From Longibaculum muris (lineage in GTDB: Bacteria > Bacillota_I > Bacilli_A > Erysipelotrichales > Coprobacillaceae): a stretch of DNA of 64,000 bases. Positions 7,742 to 16,336 of this stretch are shown here, piece by piece (the stretch's first letter is position 1; every line of letters begins with the position of its first letter). The notes below the pieces were generated by a model, which was given only the letters and a program-made list of their open reading frames with translations, searched no databases and was not told the origin of the DNA. The stretch covers positions 1 to 64,000 of the forward strand of contig NZ_SMCQ01000014.1 in the NCBI RefSeq assembly GCF_004343035.1, written 5' to 3'. Made by a program: the position numbers and the translations under genes.

Positions 7742-7776
7742 AACAGACTTCAGTTTATTCTGAAATCTGCTTTTTT
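7742..7776. terminator. Bidirectional terminator between convergent genes
   Basis: CAGACTTCAG pairs with CTGAAATCTG around a 6-nt loop, with A/T runs on both sides. It serves the plus-strand pair ending at 7721 and overlaps the 3' end of the minus-strand HAD gene, whose stop codon lies in the loop. Confidence 0.8.
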
Positions 7777-8588
7777 AGATACTCTTGTAAATATAATCCA
7801 ATTCCTTCATGTTCATTATCTTCACATATATCATCAGCAACATATTTTACATTTTCAAACGAATTTCCCATCGCAATACCTTTACCAGCTATTTTTAACA
7901 TTTCTATATCATTTTCACCATTGCCAAATGCAATAATATGATCAATGGAAATATTTTTTATACTTGCATACTTTTGTAAAGCTGCTCCTTTATGTGAACC
8001 ATAAGGATTGATTTCTACCCAATCAGGTTCAACTTTACATAAATCAAATTGTTGGTGAGCAGTTTGTTGTAATGTTGGTAATATTTCGTTTAAAATAGAT
8101 GCCTTTTGAACAAACGCAACTTTTCTTAGATCTTCAAATTCAGACAAAGGAATTTCTTTAATGTCTTGAACTTTATATTTAGTTGAAGTCATAAAATGAT
8201 GTTCTGTTATGCCTGTTTGACCAAAATCCATAATATAAAGACTATTTTTAAAAAACAGAATCATATCAATATGATAAGTCTTTGCCATATCAGCTAAAAT
8301 AGCAGCATCTTTAAATTGCAGTTTTTCTTCTTGATGAAGTTGATTTCCAAGTGAATCATAAATTTCTAATCCATTGAGACAAATATATCCACTTTGAGGA
8401 TAATCAGATAAATTTAATTTCTGTCCAATTTTTTGTAAACTATCAATATCTCTCCCACTAGCCAAAAGTAAAGATACTCCTTGTTGTTGTAATTGCATCA
8501 ACACTTTCCTTGTATAAGGTAAAATATCTTGACTTGCAGTTAGTAACGTTCCATCCATATCCATAGCAACAACCTTTAACTCACCCAT
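7755..8588 (-). CDS. Cof-type HAD-IIB phosphatase (second gene of tandem pair)
   Basis: A 277-residue HAD phosphatase. Motif I is AMDMDGTLL (8-16). The C-terminal AFGNGENDIEMLK and GIAMGNSFENVK carry the metal-binding aspartate and the Cof signature. It follows another Cof-type HAD gene with only 3 nt between stop and start, so the two arose by duplication or act together. Cytoplasmic; likely to act on a sugar phosphate or related metabolite, but no transporter or kinase is next to it to suggest which. Confidence 0.9.
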   Translation of the reverse strand: MGELKVVAMDMDGTLLTASQDILPYTRKVLMQLQQQGVSLLLASGRDIDSLQKIGQKLNLSDYPQSGYICLNGLEIYDSLGNQLHQEEKLQFKDAAILADMAKTYHIDMILFFKNSLYIMDFGQTGITEHHFMTSTKYKVQDIKEIPLSEFEDLRKVAFVQKASILNEILPTLQQTAHQQFDLCKVEPDWVEINPYGSHKGAALQKYASIKNISIDHIIAFGNGENDIEMLKIAGKGIAMGNSFENVKYVADDICEDNEHEGIGLYLQEYLKKQISE

Positions 8589-8591
8589 ATC

Positions 8592-9383
8592 TTAATCTCC
8601 CTCTATAACCTCTTTTATTTTACTAATAACACTTTGCTCATCATTAGAACCAATAACATCATAAGCAACATGTTTAATTGGTTCAACCGCATTACTCATA
8701 GCATAACCATATTTTACTTGTTGAAGCATTTCATAATCATTCATTTGATCACCAAATGCCATACATTCTTCTGGCGCAATATCATATAACATTTGTAAAA
8801 ATTGAATTCCAATTCCTTTATGAATATCATTATTTTGAATATCCATCCACTCATTACCTGAAGTTACAACCTTAACATCTTTAGGTAACTGATCTTTTAT
8901 ATCATCCAATACAATATTAATATGATGTTCTTTATCATAAATAGCAATCTTCATAATATCATCATCAATATCATCAAAAGAATCAATAAAAGTATAAGCA
9001 CAATAATATTTTTTGATTTCAAAACGATACTCAAAATGCTCCTTTAAAATATAAGCTCCTTTTCTTCCACACAAAACCATAAATATTCTATCTTCTTTAG
9101 ATAAAATCTCTTTAATTCTCTCTACATCTTCTTTTGATATAATATTACAGTACAATTCAGTTGTTCCTTTAGCTATATAACTTCCATTTTCAGCCACAAA
9201 ATACATATGTTCACTTAAAGGTAAAAACCTTTGATATAAACGATAGTATTGATTCCCACTAGCAACTACAAATTTAATATCTTTTTCTTTCATCTGATAA
9301 AAAACATCAATAAATTCTTTATCAAATTGTTTATGAGAATCTAAAAATGTTCCATCCATATCCGTCGCAATTAACTTAATCAT
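8592..9383 (-). CDS. Cof-type HAD-IIB phosphatase (first gene of tandem pair)
   Basis: A 263-residue HAD phosphatase. Motif I is ATDMDGTFL (7-15). The C-terminal AFGDQMNDYEMLQQ and GYAMSNAVEPIK form the expected motif IV and Cof ending. GGTGAAG lies just upstream of the ATG. It is co-transcribed with the next HAD gene, and the two are divergent enough that their substrates probably differ. Related proteins hydrolyse sugar phosphates, erythronate-4-phosphate, pyridoxal phosphate or FMN. Confidence 0.9.
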   Translation of the reverse strand: MIKLIATDMDGTFLDSHKQFDKEFIDVFYQMKEKDIKFVVASGNQYYRLYQRFLPLSEHMYFVAENGSYIAKGTTELYCNIISKEDVERIKEILSKEDRIFMVLCGRKGAYILKEHFEYRFEIKKYYCAYTFIDSFDDIDDDIMKIAIYDKEHHINIVLDDIKDQLPKDVKVVTSGNEWMDIQNNDIHKGIGIQFLQMLYDIAPEECMAFGDQMNDYEMLQQVKYGYAMSNAVEPIKHVAYDVIGSNDEQSVISKIKEVIEGD

Positions 9384-9423
9384 AACTTCACCTCAATGTC
9401 CATAGTATATAACAAATGAACCA

Positions 9424-9445
9424 AAAGAAAAAGACCTTTCGGCCT
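9424..9445 (-). terminator. Terminator after bcp
   Basis: On the minus strand AGGCC-GAAA-GGTCT (a GNRA-looped stem with one G-U pair) is followed by TTTTTCTTTT. It overlaps the end of the peroxiredoxin gene. Confidence 0.75.
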
Positions 9446-9896
9446 ATAATTCATTTAACATCTGTAATGGATTATCAGCAGCCTTTACTTTACCAAAAGC
9501 CTTTTCAATAATCCCTTCTTCATTAATAAGATAAGTTGTTCTCACAACTCCCATTACTTTTTTACCATACATATTCTTTTCTTTCCATACATCATAAGCT
9601 TGAATAGCTTCTAACTGTGGATCTGATAAAATAGTAAAAGGAAGATTATATTTTTCTTCAAATTTCTTATGTGATTTCACACTATCTTTACTAACCCCTA
9701 AAACAACAGCGCCTTTTTCTTGAAAATGTGGATAATTTTCAGCAAAGCCACAAGCTTGTTTTGTACATCCTGGAGTATTGTCTTTAGGATAAAAATATAA
9801 GATTACTTTCTTTCCACGATAATCCTTTAAAGAAACTTCTTCTCCATTTTGATTTAATAATGTAAAATCTGGTGCTTTCATACCTACTTCTAACAT
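9444..9896 (-). CDS. bcp: Thioredoxin-dependent peroxiredoxin of the Bcp/PrxQ class
   Basis: A 150-residue cytoplasmic peroxidase that reduces hydrogen peroxide and organic peroxides using thioredoxin. The N-terminus MLEVGMKAPDFTL is diagnostic. The motif FYPKDNTPGCTKQACGF gives the peroxidatic Cys44 and, five residues on, the resolving Cys49, as in atypical two-Cys Bcp enzymes. GVSKDS and the C-terminal TTYLI also fit. The start is the ATG at 9896 with GGAGTG upstream; a longer frame adds an unrelated leader. It follows a small hypothetical gene and the SRAP gene on the same strand. Confidence 0.93.
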   Translation of the reverse strand: MLEVGMKAPDFTLLNQNGEEVSLKDYRGKKVILYFYPKDNTPGCTKQACGFAENYPHFQEKGAVVLGVSKDSVKSHKKFEEKYNLPFTILSDPQLEAIQAYDVWKEKNMYGKKVMGVVRTTYLINEEGIIEKAFGKVKAADNPLQMLNEL

Positions 9897-9949
9897 ATCT
9901 TTCACACTCCTTGTTGTTATGATAGAAAAATAATGACTAAAAAGCAAAT

Positions 9950-10240
9950 TTAATGCTTATTATTTTTTATTTTCTCAATTTCTTCTTTCATTTTATCAAT
10001 ACTTTTTTCTAATAAATCATATTGGGAATCCGCCTCAGTCTTATCATCTTGATTCAATATTTCATTTTGTGATTGTTGTAATAATATATATGAACTATTT
10101 AAAGATAGCATACTCCCTAAAGCTGCAAAAAAGTTCCCAATTACATCTTGTTCATCCGCACTAAAACAATCCATAAAAACACTACTCATAACAACTATCA
10201 ATTGATCAATAACTAAAGGATTCATATTAGGTAAAGCCAT
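9950..10240 (-). CDS. Hypothetical small protein with C-terminal coiled coil
   Basis: About 96 residues from the ATG at 10240, which has GGTGATG just upstream. The first 60 residues are hydrophobic and helical without clear membrane segments (PLVIDQLIVVMSSVFMDCF, then NFFAALGSMLSLNSSY). The last 35 are charged and heptad-like (YDLLEKSIDKMKEEIEKIK), suggesting a coiled coil. I do not recognise the family. It sits 18 nt after the SRAP gene and 53 nt before bcp, so it is probably part of one transcript with SRAP. Confidence 0.65.
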   Translation of the reverse strand: MALPNMNPLVIDQLIVVMSSVFMDCFSADEQDVIGNFFAALGSMLSLNSSYILLQQSQNEILNQDDKTEADSQYDLLEKSIDKMKEEIEKIKNNKH

Positions 10241-10258
10241 AAACATCACCATTATAGT

Positions 10259-10843
10259 TTATTCATCATCACCAAATAATGACTCTTGTATTTGTCCAGA
10301 AACAATATTTAGATCATCAGTTGTAGAAGTTAAAAAACTTTCTAAATATTGATTATCATATAACCATCTTTGTATATCTTGTTCATCAATCATTAATGGC
10401 ATTCTTGAGTGAATAGGTTTCATTAAAGAATTAGCCATCGTTGTAATAATTGTCACCTCATTTTCTTTAACACGATAAATACCTGCCATCAATAAATATC
10501 TGTTTTTTTGTGATTCAAAAGAAACCTTATGTTTATGACTATCCCATTCATAGAATCCCTTAGCGGGAATAAGACAACGATGTGTTAAAGCATCTTGAGA
10601 AAACATTTTCTTTTCCAATACTGTTTCACATCTTGCATTTATCACACGTTTAGAACTATTATTCATTGAATATCCCCATTTCATAGGAGTCAATGTCAAT
10701 TTTCCATTCTTAACTGCTAATACTGGAATATTATCTCCTGGATAAAAATCATTTTCATATTCTTCATAGTCATACTGACAATCTTCAATCACTCTACCAA
10801 CTAAACGATAGGTATCCCCATCAAAATAATATCTCCCACACAT
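10259..10843 (-). CDS. SRAP domain protein (HMCES/YedK family), abasic-site DNA-protein crosslinker
   Basis: A 194-residue protein beginning MCGRYYF: the catalytic Cys is residue 2 and becomes N-terminal after Met removal. Family members form a thiazolidine crosslink with abasic sites in single-stranded DNA. Other conserved parts are NARCETV, the RCLIPAKGFYEWD segment with the active-site Glu, and HSRMPLMI carrying the catalytic His. GGAGG lies 7 nt upstream of the ATG. Role in DNA damage tolerance is established for the family; the in vivo role in this organism is inference. Confidence 0.93.
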   Translation of the reverse strand: MCGRYYFDGDTYRLVGRVIEDCQYDYEEYENDFYPGDNIPVLAVKNGKLTLTPMKWGYSMNNSSKRVINARCETVLEKKMFSQDALTHRCLIPAKGFYEWDSHKHKVSFESQKNRYLLMAGIYRVKENEVTIITTMANSLMKPIHSRMPLMIDEQDIQRWLYDNQYLESFLTSTTDDLNIVSGQIQESLFGDDE

Positions 10844-11032
10844 ATTTAACCTCCTTAAAAATATCTATTCTATAACTCATAACAGTCATTTTTTACAAAT
10901 ATAAAGATATTATACCATAAATATCATTATTTTTTAAAAATCATCAACTTAACAATTTTATTTTATATATCGTTATTCCTTTCTTTTTTGTATAATTTAT
11001 CCTACAATAAACATAGAGATAGGGATGATATT

Positions 11033-12334
11033 ATGACTGATTTTGATGAGTTTCGTGAAATAATATTGAAAGAAACAGAGAATGTTGTTTATCTTTCTGA
11101 TCCTGTTACCTATGAAATTGTTTATTTAAATCAATTATTAAAAGATATTTATCATATTCAAGATGATAATGAATATAAAGGTCAAAAGTGTTATAAACTT
11201 TTACAAGGCAAAGATTATCCTTGTGAGTTTTGTACAAACAAATATTTAACTCTCAATCAGTTTTATACCTGGGATCGATATAATGACTTTGTAAATAAAT
11301 ACTATAATGTTAGAGATAAACTAATTCAAACAAAGGATGAAAGAATATTAAGATTAGAAATTGCGATTGATATTACTAAAGAAGTTCAAGAAAAACAACA
11401 ATTACACACTAAAGTAACGAGTGAGGAAACGCTTATTCATTGTATTCAGACATTAGCTGAAAATAATGATTTTTATAATGCGATAAATAAAATATTATCT
11501 TTAATTGCTGAATTTTATGGAGCACATCGTGTTTACATTTTTGAATATGATTTACTCAAAAAACAAGCAAGTAATACTTATGAATGGTGCAATGAAGAAG
11601 TTACTCCTCATATTTCCTTATTACAAAATATTCCTTTATCAGTCATTAATGAAAAACTTGCAGAATATAAAAAAAACAAATGTTTAAATTTTTTATCTTC
11701 ACATATTACAGCATATCAATCACTAATAGCACCTTTAATTGAAGATAGTCAGATTGCTGGTTTTATTGGTGTAGATCATCCTACTTTTCATAATGATGAT
11801 CTAGATTTATTGACTTCTATTACATATTTTGTTGTGAATGATATACAAAAAAGAAAAATGATGAGTCAATTGGAATATTTAAGTTATACTGATTTATTAA
11901 CTGGTCTGTTTAATCGTAATAAATATATTAAGGATTTAGAGATGTTTGATAATCAGGAGTTTTCTAGTATTGGTATTATATATATTGATATTGATGGACT
12001 TAAGAAATTTAATGATCATTATGGGCATCGTTATGGTGATCAGTTAATTAGAGATGTTGGACATATTTTAAATCATTATTTTTATAATCAAGCTTATCGT
12101 ATTGGTGGTGATGAATTTATTGTTATTTGTCCACATATGAAACAAAAAGATTTTATGAATCAGGTAGAAAAAATGCAAGAAAACTATCATCAACATAAAT
12201 ATATTAGTGTATCTATTGGTAGTGTTTGGAGTGATTCAAATACTTCTATTCATCAATTAATAGAGAAAGCTGATTCAAAAATGTATCAAGAAAAAAGAAT
12301 ATATTATAAAAAAATGAATGATTCAAGGAAGTGA
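11033..12334 (+). CDS. Diguanylate cyclase: PAS-like, GAF-like and GGDEF domains
   Basis: A 433-residue soluble protein. Residues 5-110 form a PAS-like sensor with three cysteines (Cys53, Cys64, Cys67, in KCYKLL and YPCEFC) that may bind a metal or sense redox state. Residues of about 125-265 resemble a GAF domain. Residues 275-430 are a GGDEF domain with LTGLFNRN and an intact GGDEF signature at 358-362, so cyclic-di-GMP synthesis from GTP is expected. No RxxD inhibitory site is visible before GGDEF. I start at the ATG at 11033; an upstream ATG is possible. There is no signal peptide or membrane segment. Confidence 0.88.
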   Translation: MTDFDEFREIILKETENVVYLSDPVTYEIVYLNQLLKDIYHIQDDNEYKGQKCYKLLQGKDYPCEFCTNKYLTLNQFYTWDRYNDFVNKYYNVRDKLIQTKDERILRLEIAIDITKEVQEKQQLHTKVTSEETLIHCIQTLAENNDFYNAINKILSLIAEFYGAHRVYIFEYDLLKKQASNTYEWCNEEVTPHISLLQNIPLSVINEKLAEYKKNKCLNFLSSHITAYQSLIAPLIEDSQIAGFIGVDHPTFHNDDLDLLTSITYFVVNDIQKRKMMSQLEYLSYTDLLTGLFNRNKYIKDLEMFDNQEFSSIGIIYIDIDGLKKFNDHYGHRYGDQLIRDVGHILNHYFYNQAYRIGGDEFIVICPHMKQKDFMNQVEKMQENYHQHKYISVSIGSVWSDSNTSIHQLIEKADSKMYQEKRIYYKKMNDSRK

Positions 12335-12342
12335 TATGAAAG

Positions 12343-12936
12343 ATGCGTGAAAGTTATAGTAAAAATTACTTTGAGAAATATGCTGCTTTAACCTTAGCAC
12401 GTTTTCTCCATATCAAAGAAAGTGATATTTTTCATGATGATCGGCCTGATTTGCGTTTATATACGCTTAATTTAGGTATTGAAGTCACACAAGCTTTAAC
12501 TCCTGAGGAAGCAGTAGCTGATATCAAAAAGCCATTATATGCTTCGATTGATATGACACCTTTTGATCATAATCATAAAGATAAGTCTTTTGTATTTGAA
12601 AAATTAGATAATGCGATAGAAAGAAAGATTGAAAAAAGTAGAAATTATGATGTTTATAAAGAGAATGGTTTGTATATATTTTCTCATTGTCATAATTTAA
12701 AAGAAGATGAATTGTATCGTTATTTTATTAATCTTCCTTATACTTATTTATTTTTTAGATATATCTATATTAATGCGGTTACTAGACTTTATTGTTTTGA
12801 TTTTATAGATAAGAAAATGAGTTATATTCATTTTTCTAAAAGTGAATTAATTACAATGAATGTTGATTCTTTGAGATATGAAAAAACATGTTCAAAGGAA
12901 AGAAGGCAAATTATATTAGAAAAATTGTTTAAATGA
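12343..12936 (+). CDS. Conserved hypothetical protein, possible nuclease-like fold
   Basis: A 197-residue soluble protein without a recognised family. Residues 30-60 read DDRPDLRLYTLNLGIEVTQAL, a 'PD...(D/E)xT' pattern of the sort seen in diverged PD-(D/E)XK nucleases, but the final Lys is absent and the call is weak. The rest is rich in aromatic and charged residues. It starts 8 nt after the diguanylate cyclase stop, with GGAAGTGAT upstream, so it shares that transcript. It could also be a metabolic or signalling partner of the cyclase. Confidence 0.55.
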   Translation: MRESYSKNYFEKYAALTLARFLHIKESDIFHDDRPDLRLYTLNLGIEVTQALTPEEAVADIKKPLYASIDMTPFDHNHKDKSFVFEKLDNAIERKIEKSRNYDVYKENGLYIFSHCHNLKEDELYRYFINLPYTYLFFRYIYINAVTRLYCFDFIDKKMSYIHFSKSELITMNVDSLRYEKTCSKERRQIILEKLFK

Positions 12937-12957
12937 ATCATATAAACTCCCCTTTTT

Positions 12958-12985
12958 AAAACAACCAGTTATTCTGGTTGTTTTA
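12958..12985. terminator. Bidirectional terminator between convergent genes
   Basis: ACAACCAG pairs perfectly with CTGGTTGT around a TTATT loop, flanked by A and T runs. It ends the cyclase operon on the plus strand and the glycosylase on the minus strand. Confidence 0.85.
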
Positions 12986-13553
12986 AGCATTTATGGATTA
13001 TTTTTCTAATGTAGACTATTCTTTCTTTTTCAAATTCTGGGTGATCTTTTAACCACTTTCGATTTAGGGGTGAAGGATGTGGTAAGACAAATAAAGGTTT
13101 ACCTCTATAAATATGATCATGAAAGATTAAATCTTCTAATGATTCTTGAGGATAGAAGAACTTAGCAGCATGAGCACCAATTAAAATATAGATTTCGGGT
13201 TGAACAAGTTCTAATTCTCTTGATAAGAAACGTTGCGCACATTGAATTGGTGGAGGATTATCCCCAGTTTTTGCTTTGCCAGGAAAACAACGACCAATTG
13301 ATGTGATATAAAAATTATTAGAATCATAAAATTCTTGGCTTGTGATTTGATACCAATCATTTCTTAATTTTTCACCACTAGGATCATTAAATGGCAAACC
13401 TGTCTCCATAACTTTACGTGATGGTGCTTGACTGATTTGCATGATTTTTGAATTTTGTTGTCCTTGAAAAACCGGACGAGGCTTATAAGCTAAAATATCA
13501 CGACATGCCTGACATGTTAATATCTCTTGTTTTAATGTTTCGAATTTATCCAT
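12969..13553 (-). CDS. Uracil-DNA glycosylase superfamily protein, family-4-like with Fe-S cysteines
   Basis: A 194-residue protein from the ATG at 13553 (AGGTGAT upstream). Four cysteines at 14, 17, 89 and 105 (TCQACR, IGRCFPGK and IQCAQRF) match the spacing expected for the [4Fe-4S] cluster of family 4 uracil-DNA glycosylases. QAPSRKVMETGLPFNDPSG is the uracil-recognition region, where family 4 usually has GExPG and F-x-G-xxG, and HPSPLNRKW provides the catalytic His loop. The substitution in the first motif means that its base specificity may differ. Cytoplasmic DNA repair role is the natural expectation. Confidence 0.82.
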   Translation of the reverse strand: MDKFETLKQEILTCQACRDILAYKPRPVFQGQQNSKIMQISQAPSRKVMETGLPFNDPSGEKLRNDWYQITSQEFYDSNNFYITSIGRCFPGKAKTGDNPPPIQCAQRFLSRELELVQPEIYILIGAHAAKFFYPQESLEDLIFHDHIYRGKPLFVLPHPSPLNRKWLKDHPEFEKERIVYIRKIIHKCLKQPE

Positions 13554-13587
13554 TATATCACCTGATTCAAGTATACCCAAGTCAAAA

Positions 13588-13615
13588 GAAAAAGTCTATT
13601 CAAATGAATAGACTT
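13588..13615 (-). terminator. Terminator after the PTS IIC gene
   Basis: AAGTCTATTC pairs with GAATAGACTT over a 4-nt loop, followed by T residues on the minus strand; it overlaps the stop codon of the PTS gene. Confidence 0.85.
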
Positions 13616-14894
13616 AAGCTTCTACGCCTTCTTTTTCAGCTAATGATTTTTCATAAACTTTAAAGAATGGATAATAAACTGCCACACTAATAGCAATCAA
13701 TACACACATAAAGATAACATTTCTAAAATCCAATGCAGATAAGAATCCTTGTGCAAAGAATGGAGTAAATGATGGATCAATAATATATCCCATACTTACT
13801 AATCCAATACTTTGAGCTAAATATCCTAGACCAATAGAAATACAAGGCATTAATACAAATGGAATTGCTAAGATTGGATTTAACACAATTGGTCCACCAA
13901 AGATAACTGGTTCATTAATTCCACAAATTCCTGGAACAACACTTAAACGTCCAATTGATCTTAAATGTTTTACATGTGAGAAACACATTAATAAGACTAA
14001 TCCTAAAGTGTTTCCTCCCCCACCTAATACTGCATAACGATACATTTGTAAGTTCATAATATGACTTGCACTTTGTCCAGCGTTAACTAATTCTGCATTT
14101 AATCCTGAATTTGTTAAACCTAAAGTAAAGACAATTGGGAAAATAATAGATGAACCATTGATTCCAAATAACCATAAAATATTTGAGAAAGCAAAGATTG
14201 CTATATATGCCCAAATATTATCAACCCCAGAAATAGCTGGTGTTAATAAACTCATAATTAATTCTGGTAAAGCTTTTCCAGACATTGCCATGACTACTAA
14301 ATTTAAACCATAAATGATGATAATATTCGCAGCAAGTGGTAATAATGAGTTTACGAAGTTTGTAACTGCGCTTGGTACACTATCAGGGAAAGTAAAGATA
14401 ACTCTATCTCCTACAAAACGACAAATTTCAACTGATAATAAACCAACAATTAAAGCAACGAATAAACCATCTGCACCTAAATAAGCCATTGATAATTGAC
14501 CTTCTTTAACTGGTGCAGCAATCATTAAGAATACACACATTGCAATAATTCCATTGATTGCAGATTTCATTTTATAGCCTTCAGCTAAAGAATAACTCAC
14601 ACCAAATGCAGTAACTAAACCAATCAATCCCATTGTCATTGTATATGGAATTGTAATAACATCATAATTTGCAACTGCCCATTGTTTCCAGCCAATTAAA
14701 GCTTTTAAGAAAATATTTCCTGTATTTAAATCAACTAAATCTAGATTAATTGGTGGGTTCGCAACAATTAAGAAAATAGAACCTACAACAATTAATGCAA
14801 GTGACATCATCATCCCATTAGAAATAGCTTGTAAATGTCTTTGATTTCCAAGTTTATTTGCTAATGGAGCTAATAATTTCTCTAATTTACTCAT
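13614..14894 (-). CDS. PTS sugar transporter subunit IIC, lactose/cellobiose family
   Basis: A 426-residue integral membrane permease with about ten membrane segments. The opening LEKLLAPLANKLGNQRHLQAIS and the segment PGICGINEPVIFGGPIVLNP carry the conserved EIIC-Lac/Cel motif with the sugar-phosphorylation residues. No IIA or IIB gene is near, so phosphoryl transfer must use components encoded elsewhere. GGGGAG lies before the ATG. It forms a unit with the RarA-like gene upstream, divergent from an RpiR regulator that probably controls it. The sugar is likely a beta-glucoside or chitobiose-like disaccharide, but this is inference. Confidence 0.92.
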   Translation of the reverse strand: MSKLEKLLAPLANKLGNQRHLQAISNGMMMSLALIVVGSIFLIVANPPINLDLVDLNTGNIFLKALIGWKQWAVANYDVITIPYTMTMGLIGLVTAFGVSYSLAEGYKMKSAINGIIAMCVFLMIAAPVKEGQLSMAYLGADGLFVALIVGLLSVEICRFVGDRVIFTFPDSVPSAVTNFVNSLLPLAANIIIIYGLNLVVMAMSGKALPELIMSLLTPAISGVDNIWAYIAIFAFSNILWLFGINGSSIIFPIVFTLGLTNSGLNAELVNAGQSASHIMNLQMYRYAVLGGGGNTLGLVLLMCFSHVKHLRSIGRLSVVPGICGINEPVIFGGPIVLNPILAIPFVLMPCISIGLGYLAQSIGLVSMGYIIDPSFTPFFAQGFLSALDFRNVIFMCVLIAISVAVYYPFFKVYEKSLAEKEGVEA

Positions 14895-14911
14895 GATTTC
14901 TCTCCCCTATA

Positions 14912-15523
14912 TTAAAATTGCCATCCATTAAATTGAAATGCTGAATCTACAACATTTTCTGGATCATATTCTTCTAAGATTTTTGCATATCTTTCTTTAT
15001 AATCATTATCAATTTCTTTTTGTGGAATAACTTTACTTGCTTCATTTAAGAAATGGAATGAATCTCTACCCATTGCTTGTCCTCTTTGTGTATGCTTATC
15101 TAAAGCATAATCTGGAACTTCAGGGAATTTTCCCATTGCGAAAGATTTAATACAAATGTTCTTTAATAAATCACTTGAACGATCTTTTTCAGATTGACAC
15201 ATATAACGAATTGCGTGAATGAAATAGATTGGTCTATCGCCATCAGCATAATCAAATTCTCTACTCATACGATATAAATTATTCACAACAACTGCTGCCA
15301 TTGGATTTCCCATTCCAATATCTTCAACTGAGATTGTTAATAATCTTCTCCATAATTTTTCTTCTAGTTGAGGTGAAGATACATAAAGTTCATAAGCGAA
15401 CATACATGCTTGTTCTTCTAATCCTCTACGAATTGATTTTTGTAATGCTGAAATAACTTCATCACCAGCATATCCATTTCTTGTGGTGATTTTTGACCAT
15501 GGGTCATACATTGTTTTTGCCAT
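14912..15523 (-). CDS. Stand-alone protein resembling the C-terminal domain of RarA/MgsA-type AAA ATPases
   Basis: A 203-residue soluble, mostly helical protein. The stretch ALQKSIRRGLEEQACMFAYEL, then LWRRLLTISVEDIGMGNP and AAVVVNNLYRM, follows the pattern of the RarA (MgsA/WRNIP1) C-terminal region, in which 'LLKSIRGSD.DAAL.YLARM...RRL...ASEDIG.ADP.AL' is conserved. The ATPase half with Walker motifs is completely absent. It precedes the PTS IIC gene by 17 nt in the same unit, and a sugar or PTS-related role is suggested by position. What a clamp-loader-like oligomerisation fold does there is unknown. Confidence 0.65.
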   Translation of the reverse strand: MAKTMYDPWSKITTRNGYAGDEVISALQKSIRRGLEEQACMFAYELYVSSPQLEEKLWRRLLTISVEDIGMGNPMAAVVVNNLYRMSREFDYADGDRPIYFIHAIRYMCQSEKDRSSDLLKNICIKSFAMGKFPEVPDYALDKHTQRGQAMGRDSFHFLNEASKVIPQKEIDNDYKERYAKILEEYDPENVVDSAFQFNGWQF

Positions 15524-15579
15524 ATTTGTCTTGCCCCTTTCTTTTTTCTATGACATAATTGATTTAGGAGGTGTTTTTT

Positions 15580-16248
15580 ATGAATATTGTGCATTTATCA
15601 GAAAAATATGAACTCAATGATTTAGAAAAACAAATTGTTGCTTATATGCAAGAAAATATCAATGAGTTAAAGTCTATTGGTATACGTCAAATGGCAAAAG
15701 ATAACTATACAAGTACTTCAACCATTTATAAATTATGTAATAAATTTGGATTTGAAGGTTATAGTGATATGATTTATCACCTGACATCTACCAAAGATAC
15801 AAACATCGACTTTCATCATAAATATCATGAATATCAAACACAATTTTCATCATTACTGAATGATCAATCAAAACGTTTCATTGTTTTTGGTTTAGGTTTT
15901 TCTTCACCTGTTGCTGAATATATGCAACAACGTTTAACTTTACTTGGTTATCAAGCAATGTGTGTTGTTCATATGGAAATGTTTAGTCAGCTCTTTAACA
16001 AAGATACAATTATGATTGTTGTTTCATATTCAGGAAAAACACCACGTCTAAATGAAATTGTAGAAACAGCTTATCAGAATCATGTTCCTATCATTAGTTT
16101 CATTGCAAATTCTGATTCCCCTATCTATAAGAATTCATCATTACCCATCTTAATTGGTCAATATGATTCTTTCTCACATGACTTAAATCATGTAAATACT
16201 TTCTATGGTGAAACAATTATTGCTTTTGAAACCTTGTTATTTCCTTAA
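15580..16248 (+). CDS. RpiR/MurR family regulator with SIS domain
   Basis: A 222-residue regulator. Residues 10-75 are the N-terminal helix-turn-helix (MAKDNYTSTSTIYKLCNKFGF in part: TSTSTIYKLCNKFGF). The SIS sugar-phosphate-binding domain covers about 95-215, with FIVFGLGFSSPV and IVVSYSGKTPRL. It is shorter than the usual 270-290 residues, lacking part of the SIS C-terminus. The start is the ATG at 15580 with AGGAGGTG 7 nt upstream. It is divergent from the PTS IIC unit, which it likely regulates in response to a phosphosugar. Confidence 0.88.
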   Translation: MNIVHLSEKYELNDLEKQIVAYMQENINELKSIGIRQMAKDNYTSTSTIYKLCNKFGFEGYSDMIYHLTSTKDTNIDFHHKYHEYQTQFSSLLNDQSKRFIVFGLGFSSPVAEYMQQRLTLLGYQAMCVVHMEMFSQLFNKDTIMIVVSYSGKTPRLNEIVETAYQNHVPIISFIANSDSPIYKNSSLPILIGQYDSFSHDLNHVNTFYGETIIAFETLLFP

Positions 16249-16300
16249 GCCATCTTTATTATACAAATTACGACATAAAAATTATATCGATTTTATCAAC

Positions 16301-16336
16301 AAAAAAACATGTTATGAACTTTATAACATGTTTTTA
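16301..16336. terminator. Bidirectional terminator
   Basis: AAAAACATGTTAT pairs with ATAACATGTTTTT across a 7-nt loop. It serves the RpiR gene on the plus strand and overlaps the end of the TPR gene on the minus strand. Confidence 0.85.
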
